A stretch of 64,000 nucleotides of DNA from Bdellovibrio reynosensis (GTDB lineage: Bacteria; Bdellovibrionota; Bdellovibrionia; Bdellovibrionales; Bdellovibrionaceae): positions 2,790,001 to 2,854,000 of the forward strand of contig NZ_CP093442.1 of assembly GCF_022814725.1 (NCBI RefSeq). Direction: 5' to 3'. Position 1 is the first letter of the stretch. Each line of letters begins with the position of its first letter. The translations under genes were made by a program, and so were the position numbers. Positions 34,612 through 43,363 of this stretch are shown one piece after another. The notes below the pieces were generated by a model, which saw only the letters and a list, made by a program, of their open reading frames with translations, made no database searches and was not told where the DNA came from.

Positions 34612-34974
34612 ATGATTGCTGAAAATATTTTTGCTGGCTTAGTTGCTTTACTGCATTTTTATTTTTTATATCTTGAGATGTTTCTTTGGACCAAGCCACA
34701 AGGATTAAAGATTTTTAGAAATACCCCGCAAAAAGCAGAAGATTCTAAAATCCTTGCTGCCAACCAAGGACTTTACAACGGTTTCTTAGCAGCAGGTTTA
34801 GTTTGTTCCATCGTGCACCCTGATAATTATTTTGCATTTCAAATCAGGGTGTTCTTTTATGTATGCGTGATTATTGCTGGAATTTACGGCGCGCTTACGG
34901 CGAATAAAAAAATTTTCTTCGTGCAAGCGCTACCGGCTATCTTAGGTTTGATTCTGAGTCTCACTTTGGGTTGA
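34612..34974 (+). CDS. DUF1304 small membrane protein
   Basis: A 120-residue inner-membrane protein with four helices, matching DUF1304: FAGLVALLHFYFLYLEMFLW, then KAEDSKILAANQGLYNGFLAAGLV. The ATG at 34612 follows GAAAG; a TTG two codons earlier is also possible. It follows the epimerase gene by 12 nt, so the two form an operon. Its last 33 bp overlap the 3' end of the convergent glycosyltransferase gene. Function unknown. Confidence 0.88.
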   Translation: MIAENIFAGLVALLHFYFLYLEMFLWTKPQGLKIFRNTPQKAEDSKILAANQGLYNGFLAAGLVCSIVHPDNYFAFQIRVFFYVCVIIAGIYGALTANKKIFFVQALPAILGLILSLTLG

Positions 34975-36747
34975 AAGTATATCGACTTTGATTTTGCGCC
35001 ACGCAGGCAGGGCTATGCATTGAATCACCCAGCTAGCGCCTACGGAACTCCAGATAAATAGAATGCCATCAAATGGGATTCTAAAGCGCATCTCTGACTT
35101 GAAAAACCATACTGTGAAGAACAGCGTTAACATCATTAATGCGGCTATTTCCGTAAATGCATCTTTTCTTCTAGCCATGACCAGAGCCCCAAAAAGTGCG
35201 AATGGTAATAAGAAATACGTAGATAAAGGATTCCAAAGCTTCATCATATGTCGCACTGGGGACGTCATAGCGGGCCACAATTCGTTACCAAAGAAAAGAT
35301 AGTGAACAAAGCGAAGGCTATCTAGCAGAACTGCTGGATTTTCCACAATGCAGTTAAAACCTTCTTTCCAAAAGTAAGCTTGATCTGTGAAGGGTCTTGG
35401 CCATTTTTTAAAAGTATTTTCTCCGGTTTGTACAAAAAGCGGAGACATCCAGCTAGTGCCGGTAGAATCCATATTATTTTTTGAAGGGCATTTACCTTCT
35501 ACGAAGTTCAAGGCCCCTGCAGTTGGCCCGAAATGAGGTTTAGAGTATTTCATCCCAGTCCAAACCATGTGGGGCAATACGACAAGTGCGCAGCCCACAC
35601 CCATCACAGCAATCTTTTTAAAACCTTGGAAGAAGTGTTTACGCTCTTTATATAAAATCCAAAATGCAAAAGCAGGAATGAAGAACGCATGATTTCCTTT
35701 AAAATAAAAAGCCAAACTTAAAAGAAATCCAATTATAAAATAGTTTCTAATTTTTTGGTTATGCTGGTTGGTGACCATCAGCCATAGACAGAATGTGATA
35801 ATAAAAGCATAGGTCGTTTCTGCAAGATGAAAAGAAGCCAGTGCAATTTGCGGCGCGTGGATCCCAGCAATAATGATTGCCGCAATTCCAGCAATTTTTC
35901 CGAAATATTTTCTTGAAATTAGAAAAGCTAAAACTACTATTCCCCAAGAAGTGAAAACTTGGGCCCAGTTTAGTAAATCAAAGCCTCCGATCTTTCTTAG
36001 AAGCAAAGACCATAACGTGAAACCCACGGGCTGAAAAAGCTGACTGTCTTCATAAAAGTTACGAGTCAGTTCCCAACCCCTGTGGAAATAAGCAAGCATA
36101 TCAGAAAAAATTGTCATCTCCGGAGGGGAGAGGATGAAGACGCCATAAAAACGCAAGAAGAAGGCGCCAATCAGTAGAATGCTAACAAATATCTTTTCAT
36201 TAAGTTGCGCCTTTGGCAGTAGTCCCAAAAGTAAAAAGAGCAAGCCGATTCCTAGACAAGATAAGCCAAAGATCAGTTTTGGTTCAGACCAATCTTTATC
36301 AAGCACAACTCCCATGCCGTAGCCGTTAGAACTCCCCGCGAAATGCCACTGATTGTTATTGCGTAAAAGTTCGGATGTGTTTGCTAATTTAAATCCTGAA
36401 AAATTGCGACATCTTTCATTGGAATCCTTAGGTAAGGCCACTTCACCTAGGACTGAAGTTGTTAAACTATCAACGCAGCTAATAGTTCTAATTTTAAGTC
36501 TGTCTAACGCAAAGAAAGTTCCCTTGGTTTCAAAGCTAACCCAGTAAAGACCTTCGCGGGTACGACTTTGCGAAACCGTTGAGTGGGCCCTTTCGGTAGT
36601 TGATAAGTTAGGATTGATTAGGCGAATGTTTTCAGGAATCGGCGTCAGGTAATTTAACCACAACAACGAGGAAATGAAGAACAAACATCCAATGATCGTA
36701 CAAATGCGAGCGGTGATTTTAGATTTTTCCATAAGCTTGCGGACCAT
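34942..36747 (-). CDS. GT-C (ArnT/PMT-like) membrane glycosyltransferase
   Basis: A 601-residue protein with about 11 membrane helices and one large periplasmic loop near the N-terminus (~40-160) and another at ~390-470. The first acidic loop region (PPEMTIFSDMLAYFHRGWELTRNFY) is typical of GT-C fold, PMT/family-39-like transferases that use lipid-linked sugars. Substrate unknown. Two starts are possible, ATG 36747 and ATG 36732, neither with a strong RBS. The stop region overlaps DUF1304 by 33 bp. Confidence 0.72.
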   Translation of the reverse strand: MVRKLMEKSKITARICTIIGCLFFISSLLWLNYLTPIPENIRLINPNLSTTERAHSTVSQSRTREGLYWVSFETKGTFFALDRLKIRTISCVDSLTTSVLGEVALPKDSNERCRNFSGFKLANTSELLRNNNQWHFAGSSNGYGMGVVLDKDWSEPKLIFGLSCLGIGLLFLLLGLLPKAQLNEKIFVSILLIGAFFLRFYGVFILSPPEMTIFSDMLAYFHRGWELTRNFYEDSQLFQPVGFTLWSLLLRKIGGFDLLNWAQVFTSWGIVVLAFLISRKYFGKIAGIAAIIIAGIHAPQIALASFHLAETTYAFIITFCLWLMVTNQHNQKIRNYFIIGFLLSLAFYFKGNHAFFIPAFAFWILYKERKHFFQGFKKIAVMGVGCALVVLPHMVWTGMKYSKPHFGPTAGALNFVEGKCPSKNNMDSTGTSWMSPLFVQTGENTFKKWPRPFTDQAYFWKEGFNCIVENPAVLLDSLRFVHYLFFGNELWPAMTSPVRHMMKLWNPLSTYFLLPFALFGALVMARRKDAFTEIAALMMLTLFFTVWFFKSEMRFRIPFDGILFIWSSVGASWVIQCIALPAWRKIKVDILSTQSETQNQT

Positions 36748-36786
36748 TTATAAAAACAATCGTCCGGCGCTCAAGTTACGAAAACA

Positions 36787-37161
36787 TTAGTGGATAACTC
36801 GTAATAAATTTTCGCTGTGAAGTATTAAAAGAATTGCGTAGGGGACAACAAACGTAGCTATAAACCCAAAAGGTCTTTGATTTAAAAATATCTGTAATCC
36901 CGTCAACACAAACATTAAAGGCGCAAACACCATCAAGCTTAAGGGAACCAAAAAGCCTAGAACTAAAAAAGCACCGAAGACGATTTCAATGAACTTCACA
37001 GTGGGCATGATAAATTGAGTATCAACACAGGACCCAATAAATGCGTCCATGCGTGGGCTTGGCGTGGGAGGTTTGATCCAATTAAAAATGGCGTTCAATC
37101 CCCAAAACACCATCTGTAAACCAAACGACCACCGACAGATAATTTCCAAGTAATAGCTCAT
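36787..37161 (-). CDS. DoxX-like small membrane protein
   Basis: A 124-residue four-helix membrane protein related in layout to the DoxX protein at 9957: FGLQMVFWGLNAIFNWIKPPTPSPRMDAF parallels FGLNGFLNFIPAPPTMPEA there, and KFIEIVFGAFLVLGFLVPLSLM parallels helix two. It stands alone between the glycosyltransferase gene and the divergent UbiG-like gene. Function unknown. Confidence 0.7.
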   Translation of the reverse strand: MSYYLEIICRWSFGLQMVFWGLNAIFNWIKPPTPSPRMDAFIGSCVDTQFIMPTVKFIEIVFGAFLVLGFLVPLSLMVFAPLMFVLTGLQIFLNQRPFGFIATFVVPYAILLILHSENLLRVIH

Positions 37162-37313
37162 GGCTTAAAAGTATTCCCTGAATACAAACAGAATGAAACA
37201 AGAATTTCCGTCAGTGGTGGGCCGCAAGAACGGATGATTGTTACCACTGGACTTCGCTTGATTTCCGTACAGGTCAAGGTTCTTGCTAACTTCTTTATTA
37301 AAGGGGGCTATTG

Positions 37314-38090
37314 ATGGAAATGGATTTGGATTTAGCAAAGCTAGATAAAGAGATCATTAATAATGATGCCTATGACTCTTTGGCGGATCGCTGGTACGAA
37401 GCGCAGGATGATCCAATAGCACTTTTACGCAACCAACATAAAACCCAAGTGCCATGGATCTTAGATGAGATTCGTCGCAATATCGGCTATCACGCTGAAG
37501 TTTTAGACATGGGGTGTGGTGCGGGATTTCTTTCTAATGACCTTGCGGCAGCAGGGCACAGTGTGACGGGAATTGATCTATCTACTTCAAGTTTGAAAAT
37601 TGCAGAGACACGAGACAGAACTCGTTCAGTCAAATATAGACAAGGCGACGTCTACCAAGTTCCTTTCCCACGGGAAAGTTTTGATGTCGTTACCGCGATG
37701 GATTTGCTAGAGCATGTTTCTGATCCGAAAAAGGTTTTAGCTGAAGCTACTAGAGTTCTACGTCCTGGCGGACTTTTCTTCTATAACACTTTCCATAAAA
37801 ATCCCCTGGCATGGCTGGTAGTGATTAAAGGAATGGAGTGGTTCGTGAAAAATACTCCGGACCATTACCATGTTTATTCTCTTTTCATCAGACCTAAGAA
37901 ATTAGAAAGTTGGATGGATGATGTCGGGTTAGATTCCATGCAGATTCGTGGCATTAGACCCGTATTTGCGCAAAAAGCTTTATTCAAACTATTAGCCACG
38001 GGAGTCGTTCCAAGTGACTTTAAGTTTAAATTCAGCCGATCGCCATTGATTGCCTATATTGGTGTCGCGAAAAAATTAAGAGAGCACTAG
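37314..38090 (+). CDS. UbiG-like SAM-dependent methyltransferase
   Basis: A 258-residue class I methyltransferase. The SAM loop is EVLDMGCGAGFLS (~62-74) with acidic GIDLS after the second strand, and motif IV is FDVVTAMDLLEHVSDP. The N-terminus (YDSLADRWYE) and the C-terminal HVYSLFIRPKKLESWMDDVGL match UbiG, which O-methylates ubiquinone precursors, but no other ubi genes are near and the length is slightly greater. ATG 37314 follows GGGGG by six nt. The leader holds a CAGTGGT/ACCACTG hairpin (37212-37249). Confidence 0.82.
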   Translation: MEMDLDLAKLDKEIINNDAYDSLADRWYEAQDDPIALLRNQHKTQVPWILDEIRRNIGYHAEVLDMGCGAGFLSNDLAAAGHSVTGIDLSTSSLKIAETRDRTRSVKYRQGDVYQVPFPRESFDVVTAMDLLEHVSDPKKVLAEATRVLRPGGLFFYNTFHKNPLAWLVVIKGMEWFVKNTPDHYHVYSLFIRPKKLESWMDDVGLDSMQIRGIRPVFAQKALFKLLATGVVPSDFKFKFSRSPLIAYIGVAKKLREH

Positions 38091-38105
38091 CTGGGGCTGG
38101 GCTGG

Positions 38106-38133
38106 TCGACACTCCGACTTCGCCGGAGTAGGA
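38106..38133 (+). repeat. Short hairpin repeat, copy 1 (TCGACACTCCGACTTCG type)
   Basis: TCGACACTCCGACTTCGCCG followed by GAGTAGGAC. ACTCCG pairs with CGGAGT around a 7-nt loop. Diverged relatives lie at 42639-42666 and 48355-48383, all intergenic. Here it sits between the UbiG-like stop and the terminator. Confidence 0.55.
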
Positions 38134-38135
38134 CT

Positions 38136-38164
38136 AAAAGCCCCGTTCGTCACGGGGCTTTTGC
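38136..38164. terminator. Bidirectional intrinsic terminator
   Basis: AAAAGCCCCGT (38136-38146) and ACGGGGCTTTT (38152-38162) form an 11-bp stem with loop TCGTC, serving the UbiG-like gene (+) and the radical SAM gene (-) that ends at 38166. Confidence 0.85.
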
Positions 38165-38165
38165 T

Positions 38166-39743
38166 TTAAGAAGATGTCGTTTCCGCTTTACCTGCCAGAT
38201 GTCGTTGCTGTCGTTTTGGAATCGCACTTTTCATCGCATCTTCTGCGGCAACGGGTGCTTTTGGTTTTGCCACATAGTCTTTAAGAAACTTCGGCAGATC
38301 TATTTTTCCAGTTAAAGTATAATCCTGCAGAATAAGTGCTTTGGCTTCTTCTTTTGGCCAGCCCATTTTTTCTTGAAGATAGACGTAAGCACTTTCAAAA
38401 AGACTTAACTGAGAAATTCCATAAGACTGAGCATAGCGCGCGCTCAGGAAGTCGTTAAACTCAAAGAACTCCCAAAAGAAGGACTGATCTTCCCTGCGGG
38501 TGGCACGATCTCTTAAAGTCGCGACGAAATGTTTAAAGCTTCCGCTGTTAGCGTAAAGATCCCAGAACTTTGCAAATCGATTCATCACTTGCAAAGTAGC
38601 AAAGTCGACGTCTTTATTGCGTAAGATTTGAAATGGTGGATTGCTGGCGTAAACCATTTCAAACTCTTTATCATGACGAGCAATCGGCGCGCCTTTCAGG
38701 CGTTTTAAAATACCCACTTGAATTTCATTCGGGCGAAGTTCCGCCAAGGTATCAAAGCCTTTACCAAAACTTTGTAAGTCTTCACCGGGTAAACCCACGA
38801 TAAGATCCGCGTGGGTGTGGACTCCAGTTTCAGAAGCGAGGAATCTAAAATTCTCTCTGACTTTTTCATAGTCATTTCGGCGGCTGACGTTGCGGGCAAC
38901 CACTGGATTCCAAGTCTGGATACCGATCTCAAACTGCAAAGCACCATCCGGAAATTTTTTGATCAGATCACGAAGTTCAACTGGCAAACGATCCGGCACC
39001 ATCTCGAAATGCAGGAAGAGTCCCAAATGAATACGATCCAAGAAGAACTGCAGAATCTGAGTGCATGTGGTTGGACTTAAATTGAAAGTGCGATCGATAA
39101 ATTTAAATTGGCGTGCTCCACGATTTAAAAGCTTTTCCATTTCTAGTAGGAATTGGCCAACATCGAAATTTCTTACCGATTTATCTAAAGAAGAAAGACA
39201 GTATTCACAACGATAAGGACAGCCGCGGGATACTTCGACGTAAATCACACGATTTTGAATATCTTCGTCAGTGTAAAGGTCATACGGAAGTTTGATCTCT
39301 TTAATTTCTGGCAAAATGCCAGCGATGATTTTTCTTTCAGGCAGAACGCCGTTTTCAAAATAGTTTTTGCAGAACTGATAGAACAAGAAATCCGCTTCGC
39401 CTTTGATGGTGAAGTCAGCGATCTGGCAGATTGGATTTCCTTCAGCCTCGTGACTGACTTCGGGGCCGCCCAGTACGACCAAAGTTTCCGGACTGATTTT
39501 CTTTAGCAACGAGACAAGTTCTAAGGACTCCTGAGCATTCCAAATATAAACGCCAAGGCCGATGATCTTTGGTTTTTGTTTTAACAATGTTTCTGCGATA
39601 TCTCGCGGGTCACGTTGAATAGTGAACTCCATGATTTCAGCGCGGGGCTGAAGTTCCCCGAGGTTCGCCAGCAAATAGCGCAAACCAAAAGAGCTGTGGG
39701 GATAAGAGGAATTCAAAGTGACTAGTAAGATGTCCTTCATCAT
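38166..39743 (-). CDS. B12-binding radical SAM protein
   Basis: A 525-residue class B radical SAM enzyme. The N-terminal ~150 residues form a cobalamin-binding Rossmann domain (ILLVTLNSSYPHSSFGLRYL, GLGVYIWN, VVLGGPEVS). The cluster motif is SRGCPYRCEYCLSS (CxxxCxxC). A C-terminal ~170-residue region with RLKGAPIARHDKEF corresponds to the DUF4080 group. Reaction unknown; related enzymes methylate or thiomethylate metabolites and RNA. ATG ATG at the start gives two equivalent choices. Confidence 0.88.
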   Translation of the reverse strand: MMKDILLVTLNSSYPHSSFGLRYLLANLGELQPRAEIMEFTIQRDPRDIAETLLKQKPKIIGLGVYIWNAQESLELVSLLKKISPETLVVLGGPEVSHEAEGNPICQIADFTIKGEADFLFYQFCKNYFENGVLPERKIIAGILPEIKEIKLPYDLYTDEDIQNRVIYVEVSRGCPYRCEYCLSSLDKSVRNFDVGQFLLEMEKLLNRGARQFKFIDRTFNLSPTTCTQILQFFLDRIHLGLFLHFEMVPDRLPVELRDLIKKFPDGALQFEIGIQTWNPVVARNVSRRNDYEKVRENFRFLASETGVHTHADLIVGLPGEDLQSFGKGFDTLAELRPNEIQVGILKRLKGAPIARHDKEFEMVYASNPPFQILRNKDVDFATLQVMNRFAKFWDLYANSGSFKHFVATLRDRATRREDQSFFWEFFEFNDFLSARYAQSYGISQLSLFESAYVYLQEKMGWPKEEAKALILQDYTLTGKIDLPKFLKDYVAKPKAPVAAEDAMKSAIPKRQQRHLAGKAETTSS

Positions 39744-39849
39744 AGGTGCGGGATCCTAATACATGTTGAAAAAATAAGCGAATTATCTTTGCCAACATGG
39801 GGACAAATTCGTACGATTACTGTACGGTAATTTTTTCAAAGGATTGAAT

Positions 39850-41079
39850 ATGAAAACCGCCATGATGGCTCTTTTATTCGTCGCATCGACGGCGAATGCC
39901 CATGTGACCGCACTTGAAGACTTCACTTCAAAACCAGTGTTAGCAGACCTACGCGATTTGCGTGCGTTGAACATTCCGGTGTTTGCAAAAAATGAAGAAG
40001 TGCAGGTGGGTTATGCCCATATCACTCCGCTGATGCAGCAAAGAATTCAAGAACGCGCACACAAAGTTGGTAAGTGCGGCGGCTTTGAAGATTTAAGCCA
40101 TGAAGCTTTATTCTTTTCCACGGATTTTGAAAAAGTTCTTAATGACCTGGCAGATATTCAAACTAAAAACGAGCTTTACGAAAAAGTTCCGTTTAAACTT
40201 TTGGCTTTGAACAAAAAGCCAGAGATCGAAGCAGCTCTTACAGAAGTCAGCGAAAGCAATTTGCGTAGCTACGTGCAATGGCTAACGTCATTCCCGAGTC
40301 GTGGCAGTCAAAGTGCGGAACCGAATCGTCACGTATCTGAAATGAAAGTGCGTTTAGAGGCTATGCTAGGTAGCGCAACCATTCCATATGAAATTTCAGA
40401 GATCAAACATTCTGGCACTAAACAAAACACGTTGCATGTGCGTTTGTTAGGAAGTGAAAAACCAAACGAGATCATCGTTCTTGGTGGTCACCTTGATTCC
40501 ATCAATCAGTCTTGGGGTGGTGGAAAGAATGCTCCGGGTGCGGATGACAATGCTTCCGGTTCTGCGAACTTGATTGAAACTCTAAGAATCATCATGGAAA
40601 AACCACAACCAAAGCGCACTATTGAATTTTTCTGGTATGCCGCCGAAGAGTCAGGTTTGATTGGTTCTGCTGAAATCGCAAAATCTTACAAAGCTAGTAA
40701 CAAAGATGTGATCGCAGTTCTGCAACTGGATATGACTTTGTATCCAGGGTCAGGCGAATTTGTTATCGGCAGCATGACCGATTTCACCAGTGCTTGGTTA
40801 AGAGATTACCTAAAAGCGATGAACGACACATATCTTCACGCTAAAATCGTAGATGATAAATGTGGATACGGTTGCAGTGATCATGCATCCTGGAATCGCC
40901 AAGGTTACCCTGCGCTAATGCCGTTTGAAGCAGACTTTAGAGGCAAGAACGGCAGCATTCACAGTTCAAAAGATGTGATTTCGCCGCAACTGAACTTTAA
41001 ACATTCAGCTTTATACACAAAAATCGCAATTGTTATGGCAATGGACTTAGCGAACAGCGACGCTCGCCAGCCTTACTAG
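39850..41079 (+). CDS. Secreted M28 zinc aminopeptidase
   Basis: A 409-residue exported leucyl-aminopeptidase-like enzyme (signal MMALLFVASTANA). All five di-zinc ligands are visible: His in GGHLDS, bridging Asp in GADDNASG, catalytic Glu and ligand Glu in YAAEESGLIG, Asp in LQLDM, and His in GCSDHASW. A cysteine pair CGYGC is as in Vibrio proteolyticus aminopeptidase. The N-terminal propeptide spans ~20-130. Probably degrades peptides in the periplasm or prey. RBS AAAGG. Confidence 0.92.
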   Translation: MKTAMMALLFVASTANAHVTALEDFTSKPVLADLRDLRALNIPVFAKNEEVQVGYAHITPLMQQRIQERAHKVGKCGGFEDLSHEALFFSTDFEKVLNDLADIQTKNELYEKVPFKLLALNKKPEIEAALTEVSESNLRSYVQWLTSFPSRGSQSAEPNRHVSEMKVRLEAMLGSATIPYEISEIKHSGTKQNTLHVRLLGSEKPNEIIVLGGHLDSINQSWGGGKNAPGADDNASGSANLIETLRIIMEKPQPKRTIEFFWYAAEESGLIGSAEIAKSYKASNKDVIAVLQLDMTLYPGSGEFVIGSMTDFTSAWLRDYLKAMNDTYLHAKIVDDKCGYGCSDHASWNRQGYPALMPFEADFRGKNGSIHSSKDVISPQLNFKHSALYTKIAIVMAMDLANSDARQPY

Positions 41080-41999
41080 CTGATCTTTTCTAATTTATTT
41101 ACACTCATGATGACATCATCAATGGTTTCATCATGGGTGTCTTCGTTTCGGCCTAAAAGATATAATGAATGCTTCCAGTATCCTTCTTTAGGACCTATCA
41201 CCGTTAAAAGACCACGCTTCACTTCATCATAAACATACGGAAGCGGTAAAAATCCAACGCCCGCTCCGTCAAGAATCGCGCGACCCACAACCGAAAGAAT
41301 GTCGCTTTCAAAAACGACTTTTTTCCGGGCTTTGATTTCTTGAAAGAAAATATCTGTTTCCTGGCGCAACTTCATTTTATAGGAAGGCAGAATTAGGCCC
41401 GAAGGAATTCCGTTCAGGAATTCTAAAGCGGAAGTGTTTCTGGTGATCCTTGCTTTCATCTCTTTTAAAAGTTTGGTTGAGACTAGCAAGTTTACTGACA
41501 TTGAAGCGCTGGCAAGTTCAGTCACATCCTCTGAATAGATGGGCTTATTCGTTAGCAACAAATCAATTTCCTGACTTCTTAATTGATTCATCAGAACTTC
41601 AGAGGGCGCAGAACTCACAAAAAACGTCTTATCTATTTTCTTCTGTTTTTCGCGAATCAGCGGACTAAGTAGATCGGCAATAAAAGGACGTTCGACCTGA
41701 TCAGTGACACCGATTCGAATGCGCTGACTTTGTTTGTCTGTCGGAGATTTGAGACTTTCAGCAAATTCTGCCGCGATATCAAAAATTTTTTTACAATAGG
41801 CAAAAGCGCGTTCTCCGTCGGGAGTAAGCTGTAGTCGTCGCCCCTTTTTTTCGAAAAGTTTTTTTCCTGTGGTGCTTTCCAACACCTTCAGCTGGGAACT
41901 TAAAGAGGGTTGGCTTATATGGAGATACTTAGCTGCATTACTAACGCCACCAACCTTCGCGGTTATATAAAAGTAATAGAGATGGTTGTAGTTAAACAT
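41076..41999 (-). CDS. nhaR: LysR-family regulator, NhaR-like
   Basis: A 307-residue LysR regulator. The start FNYNHLYYFYITAKVGGVSNAAKYL followed by ISQPSLSSQLKVLE matches the NhaR subgroup, which responds to sodium/pH and activates the Na+/H+ antiporter gene nhaA; no nhaA is present here. Effector domain ~90-300 (IRIGVTDQVERPFIADLL). It is divergent from the HPF-like gene at 42219; the 219-bp spacer is AT-rich and may be its target. Its last 4 bp overlap the M28 gene. The symbol is by resemblance only. Confidence 0.75.
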   Translation of the reverse strand: MFNYNHLYYFYITAKVGGVSNAAKYLHISQPSLSSQLKVLESTTGKKLFEKKGRRLQLTPDGERAFAYCKKIFDIAAEFAESLKSPTDKQSQRIRIGVTDQVERPFIADLLSPLIREKQKKIDKTFFVSSAPSEVLMNQLRSQEIDLLLTNKPIYSEDVTELASASMSVNLLVSTKLLKEMKARITRNTSALEFLNGIPSGLILPSYKMKLRQETDIFFQEIKARKKVVFESDILSVVGRAILDGAGVGFLPLPYVYDEVKRGLLTVIGPKEGYWKHSLYLLGRNEDTHDETIDDVIMSVNKLEKIS

Positions 42000-42218
42000 A
42001 ATTTAACACCTCGTTTGGAGAGTATTAACAAGCGTAAATGGGGGTCATACTGATACCAGCCATTTGCCTAACTGCTTATATCTTATCAGAAATACTGAAA
42101 AAGAAAAAACTCAGTCTCATAAATATATAGTTTAAAGCTAATTATGATATCGAAATTATATATTTAACGAATCTTTTGCAATCGTCAATAATGGGGATAC
42201 AGAACAAGGAGGCCTTGT

Positions 42219-42623
42219 ATGCAAACAGACATTCATTATAGAGACGTCACTAGAACAGAAAATCTTGAGGATTATCTTCTAGAGAAGGTCGAAGGATCTT
42301 GTGAAGAGATCTTTAAGTACGACAGTGGCGCCCACCTCACTGTGCGTGTGGAAGAAGAAAGACACCGCACTGAACGCAGAAAACCTAGTTACACTTGTGA
42401 GGTCATCTTAAAACCCTCTTATCTGCGAAAAGTTTTTAAAGTCAGAAAGTCCGATTCGAATTTCAGAAGATGTGTAGCCCGTACCGTGAATGCTTTGAAA
42501 GTGATCTTAAGTAAGGAATCTTCTCTTAAAAAACAACATGGTCGTCACGACCGATTCCTGAACAACATCCCTACACCTGCAGAGTATGAATATGGGTACG
42601 AAGCAACGGTGGACTATAGATAG
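42219..42623 (+). CDS. HPF/RaiA-like ribosome hibernation protein
   Basis: A 134-residue protein: the first ~100 residues follow the betaalphabetabetabetaalpha layout of ribosomal-subunit-interface proteins (DIHYRDVTRTENLEDYLLEKV, HLTVRVEEERH, SYTCEVILKPSYLRKVFKVRKSDSNFRRCV). Such proteins block the decoding site of idle ribosomes. It lacks the long-form C-terminal dimerisation domain. RBS AAGGAGG. A BON-domain gene follows after 52 bp, suggesting a stress-phase pair. Confidence 0.72.
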   Translation: MQTDIHYRDVTRTENLEDYLLEKVEGSCEEIFKYDSGAHLTVRVEEERHRTERRKPSYTCEVILKPSYLRKVFKVRKSDSNFRRCVARTVNALKVILSKESSLKKQHGRHDRFLNNIPTPAEYEYGYEATVDYR

Positions 42624-42638
42624 CTAAGTCTGTCTCTA

Positions 42639-42666
42639 CATTCCGGCTTTGTCGGAGTAAGAACCA
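42639..42666 (+). repeat. Short hairpin repeat, copy 2
   Basis: ACATTCCGGCTTTGTCGGAG followed by TAAGAACC; a diverged member of the TCGACACTCCGACTTCG family. The TTCCG/CGGAG arms can pair. Its end lies just before the Shine-Dalgarno (CAGGAG) of the BON gene. Confidence 0.5.
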
Positions 42667-42675
42667 GGAGCTTGT

Positions 42676-43233
42676 ATGACTTGTCATTTACAAAAGCACC
42701 AATCAGATAGCGAACTGGCGCGTAAAATAATGGATCGAATAAAATGGGATAAACGTATCAGTCTCGCCGATATTGAAATCGACGTACGAGGTGGTGAAGT
42801 TATTGTGAGCGGTGAAGTGGATTCTGCTTATCGCAAACATGCCGCCATTGAGGCCATCTCTGAAACTGAAGGTGTTTGGAATATTGAAGATCGAATTGAT
42901 GTGCCTTCAGACTTTTACCGGTCGGATAACGAGATCGTAAAAATTCTGAAGCAACAAATTCAAGAGATGCTAATGCTGGACGGTGAACATATCGAAATTG
43001 AATGTGAATATGGCATTGTAAAACTTCAAGGTGAAGTCTTTAGACCTCGTATGAAAGCGATGGCCGTAGCCTTTGCCTGGGAGCTTTCGGGAGTGAAGGA
43101 TGTAAATAACTTCATTGAAGTAAAGTCTCCTCCTCAAAGAATGCCGTTGTCTGTTGATTTTGAACTTATATCGCGGTTTCCACATACGGGAACCAACGTT
43201 CCACTAGATGACTTACTAAAGGAGGTCCAATAG
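42676..43233 (+). CDS. Double-BON-domain protein
   Basis: A 185-residue protein with two BON modules: ~12-80 (SELARKIMDRIKWDK...IEIDVRGGEVIVSGEVDS, with the conserved glycine) and ~85-155 (DNEIVKILKQQIQEM...IEIECEYGIVKLQGEV). BON domains bind lipids or membranes; OsmY is the classic case, but no signal peptide exists here so it would act in the cytoplasm. RBS CAGGAG. The last codons contain a near-perfect AAAGGAGG. Confidence 0.8.
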   Translation: MTCHLQKHQSDSELARKIMDRIKWDKRISLADIEIDVRGGEVIVSGEVDSAYRKHAAIEAISETEGVWNIEDRIDVPSDFYRSDNEIVKILKQQIQEMLMLDGEHIEIECEYGIVKLQGEVFRPRMKAMAVAFAWELSGVKDVNNFIEVKSPPQRMPLSVDFELISRFPHTGTNVPLDDLLKEVQ

Positions 43234-43274
43234 TGATCATTGATAATGTGCGGTCTATTTCCTAATCCCTCCAT

Positions 43275-43322
43275 GACAGGGCGCCTTACCTACTCTAAAA
43301 AAAGGCGTCCTGTTTCTTTTTT
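43275..43322 (+). terminator. Intrinsic terminator after BON gene
   Basis: CAGGGCGCCTT pairs with AAGGCGTCCTG (one mismatch) around a 13-nt A-rich loop, followed by TTTCTTTTTT. Closes the HPF-BON transcript. Confidence 0.8.
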
Positions 43323-43363
43323 ATCTTATATACTTCCTAAGCATCATCGTTTTAGGAGTTCCC

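Noticed and set aside
42000-42218. Possible riboswitch or tRNA in the 219-bp gap
   Set aside because: Only AT-rich promoter-like sequence between divergent genes; no clover-leaf or known aptamer core.
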